The notes beneath the pieces were generated by a model, which was given only the letters and a program-made list of their open reading frames with translations, searched no databases and was not told the DNA's origin. A program made the translations under genes and the position numbers. A stretch of DNA of 63,364 bases from Solirubrobacterales bacterium 67-14 (GTDB taxonomy: Bacteria > Actinomycetota > Thermoleophilia > Solirubrobacterales > 70-9), in NCBI GenBank assembly GCA_001897355.1, contig MKST01000006.1, forward strand, positions 34,999 to 98,362, written 5' to 3'. Below, piece by piece: positions 25,830 to 34,043 of this stretch (the stretch's first letter is position 1; the number at the start of each line of letters is the position of its first letter).

Positions 25830-28800
25830 CGGTTCCCCTTCCGGACGCAGTTGGTATCTCCCTTGGCGGTCACCTGCCGGGAAGTCGAGCCGGCGTCAGT
25901 CAACTTGGCGCGCCAGGCCCTGGTGCCGCAGACCGAGGCGCTGATGCCCAGGCCACGGCTCGACTTGATCTTGATCTTCGCTCCGGTCACGCCTTCGGGC
26001 AGGTTGGTGATCACCACTGCCCGCTGTTTCAGCATCACCTTTGGACCGCCGTCCGAGCCGGCGACCGGGTTGGCCGCCTTGACCTTGTCGGGCAGCTTCA
26101 GGGCGATGGTCTGGCTGGCCGATCCGGTCAGGACCACCTGGCCGACCTTGCGGCCGGACTTGCCGGAGAACGCCGTGGCCTTGAGCCCGGCCGGCGTCTT
26201 GACCAGGATCCGCGAGAGCGCCGCACCGCCAGAGGAAACTTCGAACTTGATCTGTCCTTTGCCTCGCTTGTTGCGGTAACTGGCGCGGGCCGAACCGGTC
26301 AGGTACGGGTCGCCGCAGCGCTCCTGCTGGAGGCTGAAGTCACAGGGCAGCGTCTCGGGGTCGGTCAGCGGCGGGTCGGGCGGACCCGGATCCGTCGTGT
26401 CGATCTCCCAAGCGAGGCTCTCCGGGGTCGGGTCGACGTTGCCGGCCGGGTCGATCGAGCGGACCCGGAACTGGTGGTTCCCGTCGGACAGTCCCTCGAA
26501 CTCCTGCGGCGAGGTGCAGGCGGCGAAGGCCGCGTCGTCGAGCGAGCACTCGAAGCCGCTGCCCGCCTCGGACGAGCTGAAGCTGAAGCTGGCCTCGGCC
26601 GACTTGCTCTTGGCCGAGGGCCCGGCGGTGATCGCCGTGCCGGGCGGGGTCGCGTCCACCGTCCAGCTCCGGGTCGCCGCTTCGGCGCTGCGGTTGCCGA
26701 CCTCGTCGATCGAACGGACCGAGATGCTGTGGGCGCCGTCGGCCAGGCCGGTAACCGCAGCCGGGCTGGCGCAAGGCGCGTAGTCGCCACCGTCGACGCT
26801 GCACTCGAAGCCCGGCACGGCCGCCGCGGCGGTGAAGCCGAAGCTGGCGGCGGTCGCCCGGATCACCTGACCCTGGGCCGGGCCGGAGGTGAACTCGACC
26901 GCGGGCGCGACCGAAAGCAGCTTGAAGTCGCGCTGCGGGGCGAGCGAACGGTTGCCGGCCCGGTCGATCGCGGCCACGCGGAAGCTGTGGTAGCCGTCGG
27001 ATATGTCGGCCGGCAGGTGGAACGGCGAGACGCAGGGTGCGTACTCACCGGCGTCCAGCTTGCACTCGAAGCTGGAGAAGCTCTCGTTCGATTCGAAGGT
27101 GAAGGTCGCCGGGCCGTTGGGCACGGAACCCTGCGGGCCGGCGGTGATCTTCGCCACCGGGATCGTACGGTCGACCGTCCAGCTGATCTGGGCGGGCTGC
27201 GGCGAGGGATCGCCGAGCTGGTTGACCGACCGCACCCGGAGCGTATGCACGCCTTCGCCGAGACCGGTCAACTCGGCCGGGCTGACGCAGGTCTGCCAGG
27301 CGTCACCGTCGAGCGAGCACTCGGCGTGGTCGGAAGGACCATTGGTCGAGAAGTTGACCTGGGCGGTGGTCTGCCGGGTGTAGGAGGCCGGCAGGGGCGC
27401 TTCGATCGCGGTGCTGCCGCCGTCGGTGAGCACTTCCCAGGTGATGTCGGCGACCGCCTGCTTGCCGAACGCATCGGTGCCGCGGACCCGGAACGTATGC
27501 AGCCCGTCGTCGACGTCGTCGTAGGCGATCGTGCCGGCGCAGGGAACCCAGGCGAGGTCGTCGATCTGGCACTCGGCCGTCGGGGTCACGGTCGCACCGT
27601 CCTGGCCCAGGTGGAAGTCGAAGGCAGCGCTGGTCTGGTTGGTGGTCGGAGCCGGGCCGGAATCGAGGGTGACCTTGGGGTAGGCGTCGACGGTCCAGGT
27701 GGCTTCGCGCACGTCTGGGTTGGTCAGCCCGCCGGCCGTGACTCGGGCGCGCAGCGTGTGCTCGCCGTCGGGCAGGTCGGTCACGTCGAAGGGCGAGGTG
27801 CACGTCTGCCAGGCGTCGTCGTCGAGCTGGCACTCGAAGGTGGCGCCGGTGGCGGAGGAGTCGAACTCGATCTCGCCGCCGCGGGAATCGACGGTGCCGG
27901 ACGGGCCGTCGAAGGGTCGGAGGTCGGGGTCGACCCGGAAGTCGACCGTGGCGGTCGCGGTACCGCCGTAGCCGTCATCCACCTTGAACTCGAGCGAGTC
28001 CGTCCCCGCATAGCCGGGATCGGGCGTGTAGGTACGACTCGCACCGGAACCGGAGACCGTGCCGTGGGCGGGAGGGGTGACGATCGAGTAAGTGAGTGAA
28101 TCCGAGTCGACGTCGGTCCCGGCCAGGACGAACGGCAGCGCGTCACCGCTGATCGTGCGCTGGGTGTCCGGCAAAGCAACCGGCGGAGTGTCGACGAGGA
28201 AGGTCGTCGAAGCTGTCTTGGTCCGGCGGATGGTGTCCGCACCGCCGAGCGCACCGTTGTCGGTGACCCGGGCCCGTACCGTCTTCAAGCCGGGGGTCAT
28301 GTCGGCCGTGCTGATGACGCGCTGCTTCTGCGCCGTGGTGATGCCGCTGGTCGTGTCGCCGAGCGCGGTGACCTCGAAGCCGCCCACCCCGTCGGAGGTG
28401 TTCTGATTGAGGTCCCACTCGATCGCCTCGACCTGGCCGCCCTGGCCGCTGTCGCTGGGGTCGCTGGTCGTCGCGGTGACCGTCGTGCTCCCATCGATCA
28501 TCGGTCGGGTTGTGTTGAGCGAGACGGTCGGGCTGCTCGAGGCCGGGCTGTTCACGTCGACTGTGCCGAGGTTGAACCAGTAGCCGCCGTTGTCGCTCGT
28601 GGCGCAGTCGTTGTTGTTCAGCAGCTCCGCCTCGACCACCCAGCGGCCACGGTCGGGGAAGGTCACATTCAACGTCTTGTTGGCGTTGTCCCCGTTTGCC
28701 GGGCAGGACTTGCCCTTGTTGATGACCTTGCCGTCATTCAGGCGGCGCAGCCGATAGTTGATGCCGCCGAAATCTGAGTGGCCGGTCGTGTCGGGATCGT

Positions 28801-29476
28801 CACCGTTGTAAGTGAAGGTGACCGAGTCCCCGGTTTCGATCGAGCTCGCGCTCTGGCTCCTCGTCTTGATGTACGGGTAGTCCTCGTAGGCGAGGCATTG
28901 GCCGGTGGCCACGAACTTGATCGTGCTGCTTGAAGTTCCGGTCTGGTCCCCGTTGTCCAACACGGCCCGAACCCGAATGCTCTTGGAGCTGTGGCGATCG
29001 TGGTTGCCGAACGGGTTGCACCCCAAGTCCGTGCCGCTGCTCGGCGCGTTGTAAGTCAGCGTGACGCGCGAGTAGTCGTACCCGCCCTGCATCGTCGGCT
29101 GCTGCGCCGTGACGTTCTTGGTCGTCTTCGAAGAGGTGTTGTCGGTTCCGTCGTAATCGTCGTCGACCTTGATCCCGGTCACCTTGCGGCCGACATCGTG
29201 CTTGACGAGCAGCGAGATCTTGATCTGGGCGCGATTGTCGCCGCCATCGCCTTCGCCGCCGGTCGTGAAGCTCTCCAGCCAGTTGGTCTGGCCGCCGGTC
29301 GAGGACTGGTTGACGATGGTCGGGGTCGCGGCCCGGGCGGTGCCGGCCGAAGCGGCGGCGATCACCAGCAGGGCGAATATCGCAAGGCCGAGGAAGACCA
29401 TCGCGTTCACGGGCCTGCCCAGCGGCGAACGACCCTGTTCGCAATCGACTCCAGCTCCCGCAGCATTCTTGATCAA
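25826..29476 (-). CDS. Exported cadherin-like / Ig-like repeat protein
   Basis: 1216 residues from a TTG start with GGGAGGGTG upstream. A hydrophobic segment (about 27-48) ending near ARA-ATP acts as signal or anchor. The first 330 residues are a beta-rich region with acidic patches (KVDDDYDGTDN). A tandem-type cadherin-like domain (about 430-510, with TDVDSDSLTYSIV and DSLEFKVDDGYGG) follows, then six Ig-like modules with the E-C-x-(L/I/V)-D...W-x-x-C signature. The C-terminal domain has cysteines (CDFSLQQERCG) and a Lys-rich end. First gene of the operon; it overlaps the next gene by four bases. A surface or adhesin role is inferred. Confidence 0.82.
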   Translation of the reverse strand: MIKNAAGAGVDCEQGRSPLGRPVNAMVFLGLAIFALLVIAAASAGTARAATPTIVNQSSTGGQTNWLESFTTGGEGDGGDNRAQIKISLLVKHDVGRKVTGIKVDDDYDGTDNTSSKTTKNVTAQQPTMQGGYDYSRVTLTYNAPSSGTDLGCNPFGNHDRHSSKSIRVRAVLDNGDQTGTSSSTIKFVATGQCLAYEDYPYIKTRSQSASSIETGDSVTFTYNGDDPDTTGHSDFGGINYRLRRLNDGKVINKGKSCPANGDNANKTLNVTFPDRGRWVVEAELLNNNDCATSDNGGYWFNLGTVDVNSPASSSPTVSLNTTRPMIDGSTTVTATTSDPSDSGQGGQVEAIEWDLNQNTSDGVGGFEVTALGDTTSGITTAQKQRVISTADMTPGLKTVRARVTDNGALGGADTIRRTKTASTTFLVDTPPVALPDTQRTISGDALPFVLAGTDVDSDSLTYSIVTPPAHGTVSGSGASRTYTPDPGYAGTDSLEFKVDDGYGGTATATVDFRVDPDLRPFDGPSGTVDSRGGEIEFDSSATGATFECQLDDDAWQTCTSPFDVTDLPDGEHTLRARVTAGGLTNPDVREATWTVDAYPKVTLDSGPAPTTNQTSAAFDFHLGQDGATVTPTAECQIDDLAWVPCAGTIAYDDVDDGLHTFRVRGTDAFGKQAVADITWEVLTDGGSTAIEAPLPASYTRQTTAQVNFSTNGPSDHAECSLDGDAWQTCVSPAELTGLGEGVHTLRVRSVNQLGDPSPQPAQISWTVDRTIPVAKITAGPQGSVPNGPATFTFESNESFSSFECKLDAGEYAPCVSPFHLPADISDGYHSFRVAAIDRAGNRSLAPQRDFKLLSVAPAVEFTSGPAQGQVIRATAASFGFTAAAAVPGFECSVDGGDYAPCASPAAVTGLADGAHSISVRSIDEVGNRSAEAATRSWTVDATPPGTAITAGPSAKSKSAEASFSFSSSEAGSGFECSLDDAAFAACTSPQEFEGLSDGNHQFRVRSIDPAGNVDPTPESLAWEIDTTDPGPPDPPLTDPETLPCDFSLQQERCGDPYLTGSARASYRNKRGKGQIKFEVSSGGAALSRILVKTPAGLKATAFSGKSGRKVGQVVLTGSASQTIALKLPDKVKAANPVAGSDGGPKVMLKQRAVVITNLPEGVTGAKIKIKSSRGLGISASVCGTRAWRAKLTDAGSTSRQVTAKGDTNCVRKGNR

Positions 29477-29623
29477 GACGACACCCTCCCTTACCGGGCC
29501 TCGCCCGGCTATCTATCGGTCCAAACACGGCATCAGGCCGTGAGACGGTCGTCCTGACCTTTTGGCAGCTCCCTGTCCGCTCGCCGGCGCCTCTCGCCGG
29601 AACCCCCTGCAGGCCGCATAATA
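29477..29623 (-). promoter_or_regulatory. Promoter and structured leader of the surface-protein operon
   Basis: On the minus strand a TATTAT -10 (29623-29618) in the context GTGTATTATG is followed by about 140 bases of leader. The leader can form a hairpin ACGGC-CTGAT-GCCGT and a second hairpin CCGGGC-GAG-GCCCGG immediately before the GGGAGGGTG ribosome site. The segment 29624-29750 holds no gene. The layout would fit an RNA switch, but no known class is matched convincingly. Confidence 0.35.
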
Positions 29624-29750
29624 CACACCCGTTCACAGAGTGCACGGGCGCAGCCATCGGTGTTCATGAATCTCGGCCTAGGGGATCGACGAGATCTCGG
29701 CCACCAGACTGGATAAGACGCGTTTACCGCACGATCGGCGGTTTGACCGC

Positions 29751-30563
29751 TCAGGGAGCGGTCTGATCGGGCTCGCCGAGCTCGCGGCGGATGCCAGCCG
29801 AGATCGCCCGCTCGGAGACTTCTTCCATCGCGAATTGGAAGGAGGCGATGAAGGCCTCCGAAGCCAGTGGCCGGAGACGGCGCAGCGAATCGCGGACCTC
29901 GGGCCACCGATCTCGCGGCCGTCCGGCCCTGTCGAAGGGCTCCCAGACCTGCTCGTCGAACAGCCGTATGAACACCTCGGCCACGGCGGTCGACCGTTCC
30001 TTCAAGCTTTCGAGCGTGTCGAGGCAATGGTCCATCGGCACCCCGATCGCGGCCAGCTCGTGGCCGGCGCGCAGCAGCTTCGGGGAAAGCACTTCGAAGC
30101 GGCCGTCGCCCAGTGGGCGCATCAGGCCGAGCGCCTCGGAGCGACGCAGGCGTTCCTCGTCGAAATCCTCGTCACCCCACGGCCCGGCGATCTCGCGCAG
30201 GGTCATGATCTCCGGCTGCTCGTCCTCGTAGGGTGCGCGGACGTCGCGGGTGAAGCGCAGCAGTTCCCCGGGGTCCTCGCCGGCGCCGGCGACGATACGG
30301 CGAATCGCTTCCAGGTTGAAACCCTCTTCCTGCAGTTCGCGGATCAGTTCGATCCGGTCGATGTGGTTCTGACCGTAGTAGCCGGTGCGACCGACCACGG
30401 TCGGCGGGTCGAGCAGCCCGCGCGACTGGTGGGCCCGGATGTTGCGCACGGTCATACCGGTCCGCCCGGCCAGCTCGCCGATCGTGATCCGCTCGCTTGT
30501 TTCGTTGCGGGAAGTCAACTGAGAGGATCGTAGGGGACGACCCTGGTTCGATCTAAGGGTCAT
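29751..30563 (-). CDS. MerR-family transcriptional regulator
   Basis: 270 residues from ATG 30563. The N-terminal winged helix reads ITIGELAGRTGMTVRNIRAHQSRGLLDPP and GYYGQNHIDRIELIRELQEEGFNLEAIRRIV, the classic MerR DNA-binding domain. A roughly 180-residue helical C-terminal domain follows, without the cysteines of metal-sensing MerR proteins, so it probably senses an organic ligand or a protein partner. A longer frame starting at 30692 would overlap the divergent PspC gene. The start is uncertain. The 42-base gap to the PspC gene suggests it may regulate that gene. Confidence 0.82.
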   Translation of the reverse strand: MTLRSNQGRPLRSSQLTSRNETSERITIGELAGRTGMTVRNIRAHQSRGLLDPPTVVGRTGYYGQNHIDRIELIRELQEEGFNLEAIRRIVAGAGEDPGELLRFTRDVRAPYEDEQPEIMTLREIAGPWGDEDFDEERLRRSEALGLMRPLGDGRFEVLSPKLLRAGHELAAIGVPMDHCLDTLESLKERSTAVAEVFIRLFDEQVWEPFDRAGRPRDRWPEVRDSLRRLRPLASEAFIASFQFAMEEVSERAISAGIRRELGEPDQTAP

Positions 30564-30605
30564 TCCCAATCGACAGAACTCGCCCGTGCGATCAGCCTTG
30601 ACGGC

Positions 30606-32033
30606 ATGAACGAACAGTCTCCTCCCAAGAAACTCTCCCGCTCCCGAAACGACCGCTACATAGGCGGGGTCGCGGCCGGGATCGCGGAACATTTCAACTT
30701 CGATCCGATCTTCGCCCGGCTCGCCTTCGTAGCCAGCCTCGCGCTGGGTGGCCTCGGGCTGCTGGCCTACGTGGTGCTGCTCGTGGTGATGCCGGTCGAG
30801 GGTGACCCGGCCGAGCCGCTGCCGCCGGTCGACCCGAAGCGCCGCAACCTGATGATCGGCCTCGCGGTGGTCGTCGGCATCGTCGGCCTATCCACTGCCG
30901 ACTCTGGCAATTTCGCCGGCTGGCTCTTCGGCTTCTGGCCCGGCACCGTCTTCGGCGTCCTCTTCTGGGTCGCGGCCGGCGCTGGCCTCGCCTGGCTCTA
31001 CTTCAACGGCAACTTCAAGTTCAGTGGGAGCACCGACGGCCCTGTTTCCGAGTCCGCACCGGCCTCGGCCGCCCCGCCTCCAGAGCCCGAGCCCGAGCCC
31101 GACGAGCCGTCGACAGAGGTCGTCACCTTCGCCGCATCACCGACCCAGCTGACCCCCACCGAAGTGATGGAGACACGTCAGATGGCGGCCGAAGAAACGC
31201 CCACCGAGCCGGACACCCCGGTGGAGGACAACCTGGTCCGCGAGAACCGGTCCTCGATGGTCGGCAAGGTCATGCTCTGGTTCGCGATCGGCCTGACTGC
31301 CCTGATCGTCTTCTGCCTGCTCTTCGTCTTCTCGGCCGGCATCACCGCGCTGTTCGGCGGAGTGCCGATGGCCGCCCTGGTGATCGTCCTCGGCGGCGGC
31401 ATGATCTTTGCCGGGGTGCGCGGACGCCGCCAGCTCTCGCTCTGGTTGCTGACCGCCGCGGTCGCCGTGACCCTGCCCATGGCCGCCGTCTCGATCGCCG
31501 ACCTCAGGGTCGAGGGTAGCTACGGCGACATCAACGAAACCCCCCTCACCGTGGCTGACATCCCCGGCGACGGCTACAAGATGGCCGCCGGCGACACGAC
31601 CATCGACCTGCGGAAACTCGACTTCGGACGACATCGCGAAATACAGCTGCCGGTCAAGAGCGGGATGGGCTTGACCTCGATCGTCGTGCCGGACGACGTC
31701 TGCGTCACCGGCGACGTCCAGGGCAAGGCGGGTGTCATCTCCTTCCGGGGCAAGGAGTCGAACGGCATCGACGTTTCCCAGGCTTCCGCCCTGCGCGTGC
31801 CGAGAAACGGGCCGGTCCGGTTGGCCCGCCGCGAGGTGCGACTCGATGGCGAGTTCAAACTCGGTGCCTTCGAGGTCGTGGACAACACCCAGTGGGAGCG
31901 GTTCGGAAGCGGGGGCAGCTTCGATCGGCACGACCACGGAGCCGGCGACGCCTCGCAGAGTCTCGCCCGCGAACGGGCTACTGCAGCCTGCTCTGAGGTC
32001 TACACGCCCGGAGGGGGACGGGAGAAGTCCTGA
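30606..32033 (+). CDS. PspC-domain membrane protein
   Basis: 475 residues. The N-terminal PspC domain (about 8-70: LSRSRNDRYIGGVAAGIAEHF, then a hydrophobic helix and VVMPVEG) is followed by further membrane helices and a Pro/Glu-rich cytoplasmic-looking linker. Two or three more helices and a C-terminal beta-rich domain (about 310-440) resemble LiaF-type stress-response proteins. It precedes a PspC-histidine kinase and a LuxR-type response regulator with overlapping ends, an arrangement like LiaF-LiaS-LiaR. It probably monitors envelope stress and tunes the kinase. Confidence 0.82.
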   Translation: MNEQSPPKKLSRSRNDRYIGGVAAGIAEHFNFDPIFARLAFVASLALGGLGLLAYVVLLVVMPVEGDPAEPLPPVDPKRRNLMIGLAVVVGIVGLSTADSGNFAGWLFGFWPGTVFGVLFWVAAGAGLAWLYFNGNFKFSGSTDGPVSESAPASAAPPPEPEPEPDEPSTEVVTFAASPTQLTPTEVMETRQMAAEETPTEPDTPVEDNLVRENRSSMVGKVMLWFAIGLTALIVFCLLFVFSAGITALFGGVPMAALVIVLGGGMIFAGVRGRRQLSLWLLTAAVAVTLPMAAVSIADLRVEGSYGDINETPLTVADIPGDGYKMAAGDTTIDLRKLDFGRHREIQLPVKSGMGLTSIVVPDDVCVTGDVQGKAGVISFRGKESNGIDVSQASALRVPRNGPVRLARREVRLDGEFKLGAFEVVDNTQWERFGSGGSFDRHDHGAGDASQSLARERATAACSEVYTPGGGREKS

Positions 32034-33301
32034 ACGAGGCTCCCGACAAGCGGCTTCAACGTGACCGCGAGGGCGGGATGGTTGCCGGGGTCTGCTCCGG
32101 CATCGCGCTGCGCCTGAACGTCGATCCGACCCTGGTCCGAGTCGTGACAGCGGTCCTGACCGTGGTTACCGGTGGGGTCGCGGCGATCGGCTACGGGCTG
32201 CTCTGGGTCGCGCTGCCGGTGGCCGGTGAGGGTCCGGCCACCCGGCGCTGGAAGCCGAGGCAGGGCAGCCGCGGCCGGGTCGTCGAGACGGCGCCGCCCC
32301 GCCAGTTCAAAGGTTCCTGGGCGGTCGGTGCAGGAGCCGGCTTCGTCACTCTCGGGCTGCTCTTCATCTTCCGTGAGACCGGTGTCTGGTGGTCGGATGC
32401 ACTGGTCTGGCCACTGGTCATCGCCGCGGGCGGTGCCGCGCTGATCTGGCGCCAGTTCAGCCAGTCGGCCGCCGAACGGGCCGAGGAGGCTGCCGCCGCC
32501 CGGAATCGCCTGCCGGGCGCGCCGGCCCCCCGCCGCTCCCTGCTCGGCCCTTTCCGTGGCGGAGTCGGCATCGCCCTGCTGCTCGGTGGTGCGGTGCTTT
32601 TCCTCTACATAAACGGCGCCCTCAGCGCCGGCGGCGACGTCGCCCTCGCCGGGCTGGTCGCGGTGATCGTGATCGGGCTGGTCGCCGCGCCGATCTGGGT
32701 TCGTTCAACCCGCGAGCTCAGCAGCGAGCGAACCGAAAGGATCCGCTCCGAGGAACGGGCTGAAGTCGCCGCGCACCTGCATGACTCGGTCCTCCAGACC
32801 CTTGCCCTGATCCAGAAGAACCCGGAGGACAGCCGCCGGATCTCGACCCTCGCCCGGTCGCAGGAGCGCGAGTTGCGTGAATGGCTCTCCGGCAAGACCG
32901 AGACCGACCGGGCAGACTCACTGGCCGAAGCCTTGAAAGTCGTCGCGGCCGAAGTCGAGGAACGCCATCAGGTGCCGATCGACGCGGTGACGGTCGGCGA
33001 CCGGCCGCTGGACGAGGACGCGGTCGCCCTGGTCGCCGCCAGCCGAGAGGCGATGACCAACGCCGCCCGCCACGCCGGAGCCGCCGGGCCGGTTCGTCTC
33101 TACGCCGAGATCAACCCGGACCGGAGCCTGGTCTTCGTCCACGACCGCGGCCCGGGCTTCGACCCGGAAGCGGTGCCCGCCGACCGGCGCGGGGTGCGAG
33201 ACTCGATCCTCGGTCGGATGGAAGCCCATGGCGGCCGGGCCGAGATCCGGTCGACCCCAGGTGAAGGCACCGAAGTCGAACTGGTGATGGAGTCGAAATG
33301 A
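32030..33301 (+). CDS. PspC-domain sensor histidine kinase (NarL/LiaS type)
   Basis: The first ATG in frame (32078) would remove the start of the PspC domain. Homology-like sequence (RLQRDREGGMVAGVCSGIA) continues upstream to a CTG at 32030 that overlaps the preceding stop (CTGA) and has GGGAGAAG before it, so CTG is the likely start, giving 423 residues. After the PspC helix come four to five membrane helices, then a HisKA_3 domain with HLHDSVLQTL (phospho-accepting His 251) and a HATPase domain with EAMTNAARHAG and DRGPGFD. It signals to the downstream LuxR-type regulator, whose ATG overlaps the stop codon. Confidence 0.85.
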   Translation: MNEAPDKRLQRDREGGMVAGVCSGIALRLNVDPTLVRVVTAVLTVVTGGVAAIGYGLLWVALPVAGEGPATRRWKPRQGSRGRVVETAPPRQFKGSWAVGAGAGFVTLGLLFIFRETGVWWSDALVWPLVIAAGGAALIWRQFSQSAAERAEEAAAARNRLPGAPAPRRSLLGPFRGGVGIALLLGGAVLFLYINGALSAGGDVALAGLVAVIVIGLVAAPIWVRSTRELSSERTERIRSEERAEVAAHLHDSVLQTLALIQKNPEDSRRISTLARSQERELREWLSGKTETDRADSLAEALKVVAAEVEERHQVPIDAVTVGDRPLDEDAVALVAASREAMTNAARHAGAAGPVRLYAEINPDRSLVFVHDRGPGFDPEAVPADRRGVRDSILGRMEAHGGRAEIRSTPGEGTEVELVMESK

Positions 33302-33981
33302 GCGAAACGAAAGCCACAGACAACCGGGTCCGGGTAGCCATCGTTGACGACCACGCCATCTTCCGGGCCGGGGTCCGCTCCGAGCTGGTGGCCGGTGTCG
33401 ACGTGGTCGGCGAGGCGGACGGCGTCTCCGATGCGGTGCTGCTGATCGGCCGCACCGCACCGGATGTGGTCTTGCTCGACGTCCACATGCCGGACGGTGG
33501 TGGCGTCGAGGTGATCCGCCGGATCGCCGATTCCGCGGCTTCCGCCGCCGATGGTTCCCCCGTACCCCGCTTCCTCGCCCTTTCGGTTTCCGATGACCCG
33601 GAGGATGTGGTCTCGGTGATCCGGGCCGGGGCCCGGGGCTACGTGACCAAGACGATCTCCGGCCCCGACCTGATCGACGCGATCATCCGGGTGGACCAGG
33701 GCGACGCCGTCTTCTCGCCCCAACTCGCCGGGTTCGTCCTCGACGCCTTTGCCGGCGCCACCGCCCCGGAGCAGGACGATGAACTCGACCTCCTCACCCC
33801 GCGCGAGCAGGAAGTCCTCCAATTGATCGCCCGCGGCTACATGTACAAGGAGATCGCCCGCCGGCTCGGCATCTCGGTCAAGACGGTCGAGGCCCACACC
33901 AGCTCGACCCTGCGCAAGCTCCAGCTCTCGACCCGCCACGAGCTGGCCCGCTGGGCCACGGAAAGAAACCTGCTCGACTGA
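33298..33981 (+). CDS. LuxR/NarL-family response regulator
   Basis: 227 residues. The receiver domain has VDDH at 17-20, the phospho-acceptor Asp 61 in VVLLDVHMP and Lys in YVTKTIS. The C-terminal LuxR helix-turn-helix reads LTPREQEVLQLIARGYMYKEIARRLGISVKTVEAHTSS. Its start overlaps the kinase stop by four bases. It is the partner of the PspC kinase and probably regulates envelope-stress genes including its own operon. A long perfect hairpin lies two bases after the stop. Confidence 0.92.
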   Translation: MSETKATDNRVRVAIVDDHAIFRAGVRSELVAGVDVVGEADGVSDAVLLIGRTAPDVVLLDVHMPDGGGVEVIRRIADSAASAADGSPVPRFLALSVSDDPEDVVSVIRAGARGYVTKTISGPDLIDAIIRVDQGDAVFSPQLAGFVLDAFAGATAPEQDDELDLLTPREQEVLQLIARGYMYKEIARRLGISVKTVEAHTSSTLRKLQLSTRHELARWATERNLLD

Positions 33982-33982
33982 C

Positions 33983-34043
33983 CGCAGGGGTGAAGTAAGG
34001 AAAGTTGGCAATAGTTGCCAACTTTCCTTACTTCACCCCTGCG
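33983..34043. terminator. 29-bp perfect hairpin between convergent genes
   Basis: Arms 33983-34011 and 34015-34043 are perfectly complementary with a three-base loop (TAG). It begins two bases after the response-regulator stop and contains the stop codon of the convergent aldolase gene. It has no terminal T-tract, so it is either a U-less bidirectional terminator or a processing site. A stem this long and perfect is unusual. Confidence 0.65.

Noticed and set aside
22869..26279. 1136-codon open frame on the plus strand
   Set aside because: It is antisense to the DUF11 protein and the next gene. The translation is low-complexity Arg/Gly/Val/Asp sequence with no domain, typical of the reverse frame of repetitive high-GC genes.
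26474..28099. 541-codon plus-strand frame over the cadherin/Ig-like gene
   Set aside because: Mirror of the repeat modules; its apparent repeats only reflect the coding repeats on the minus strand.
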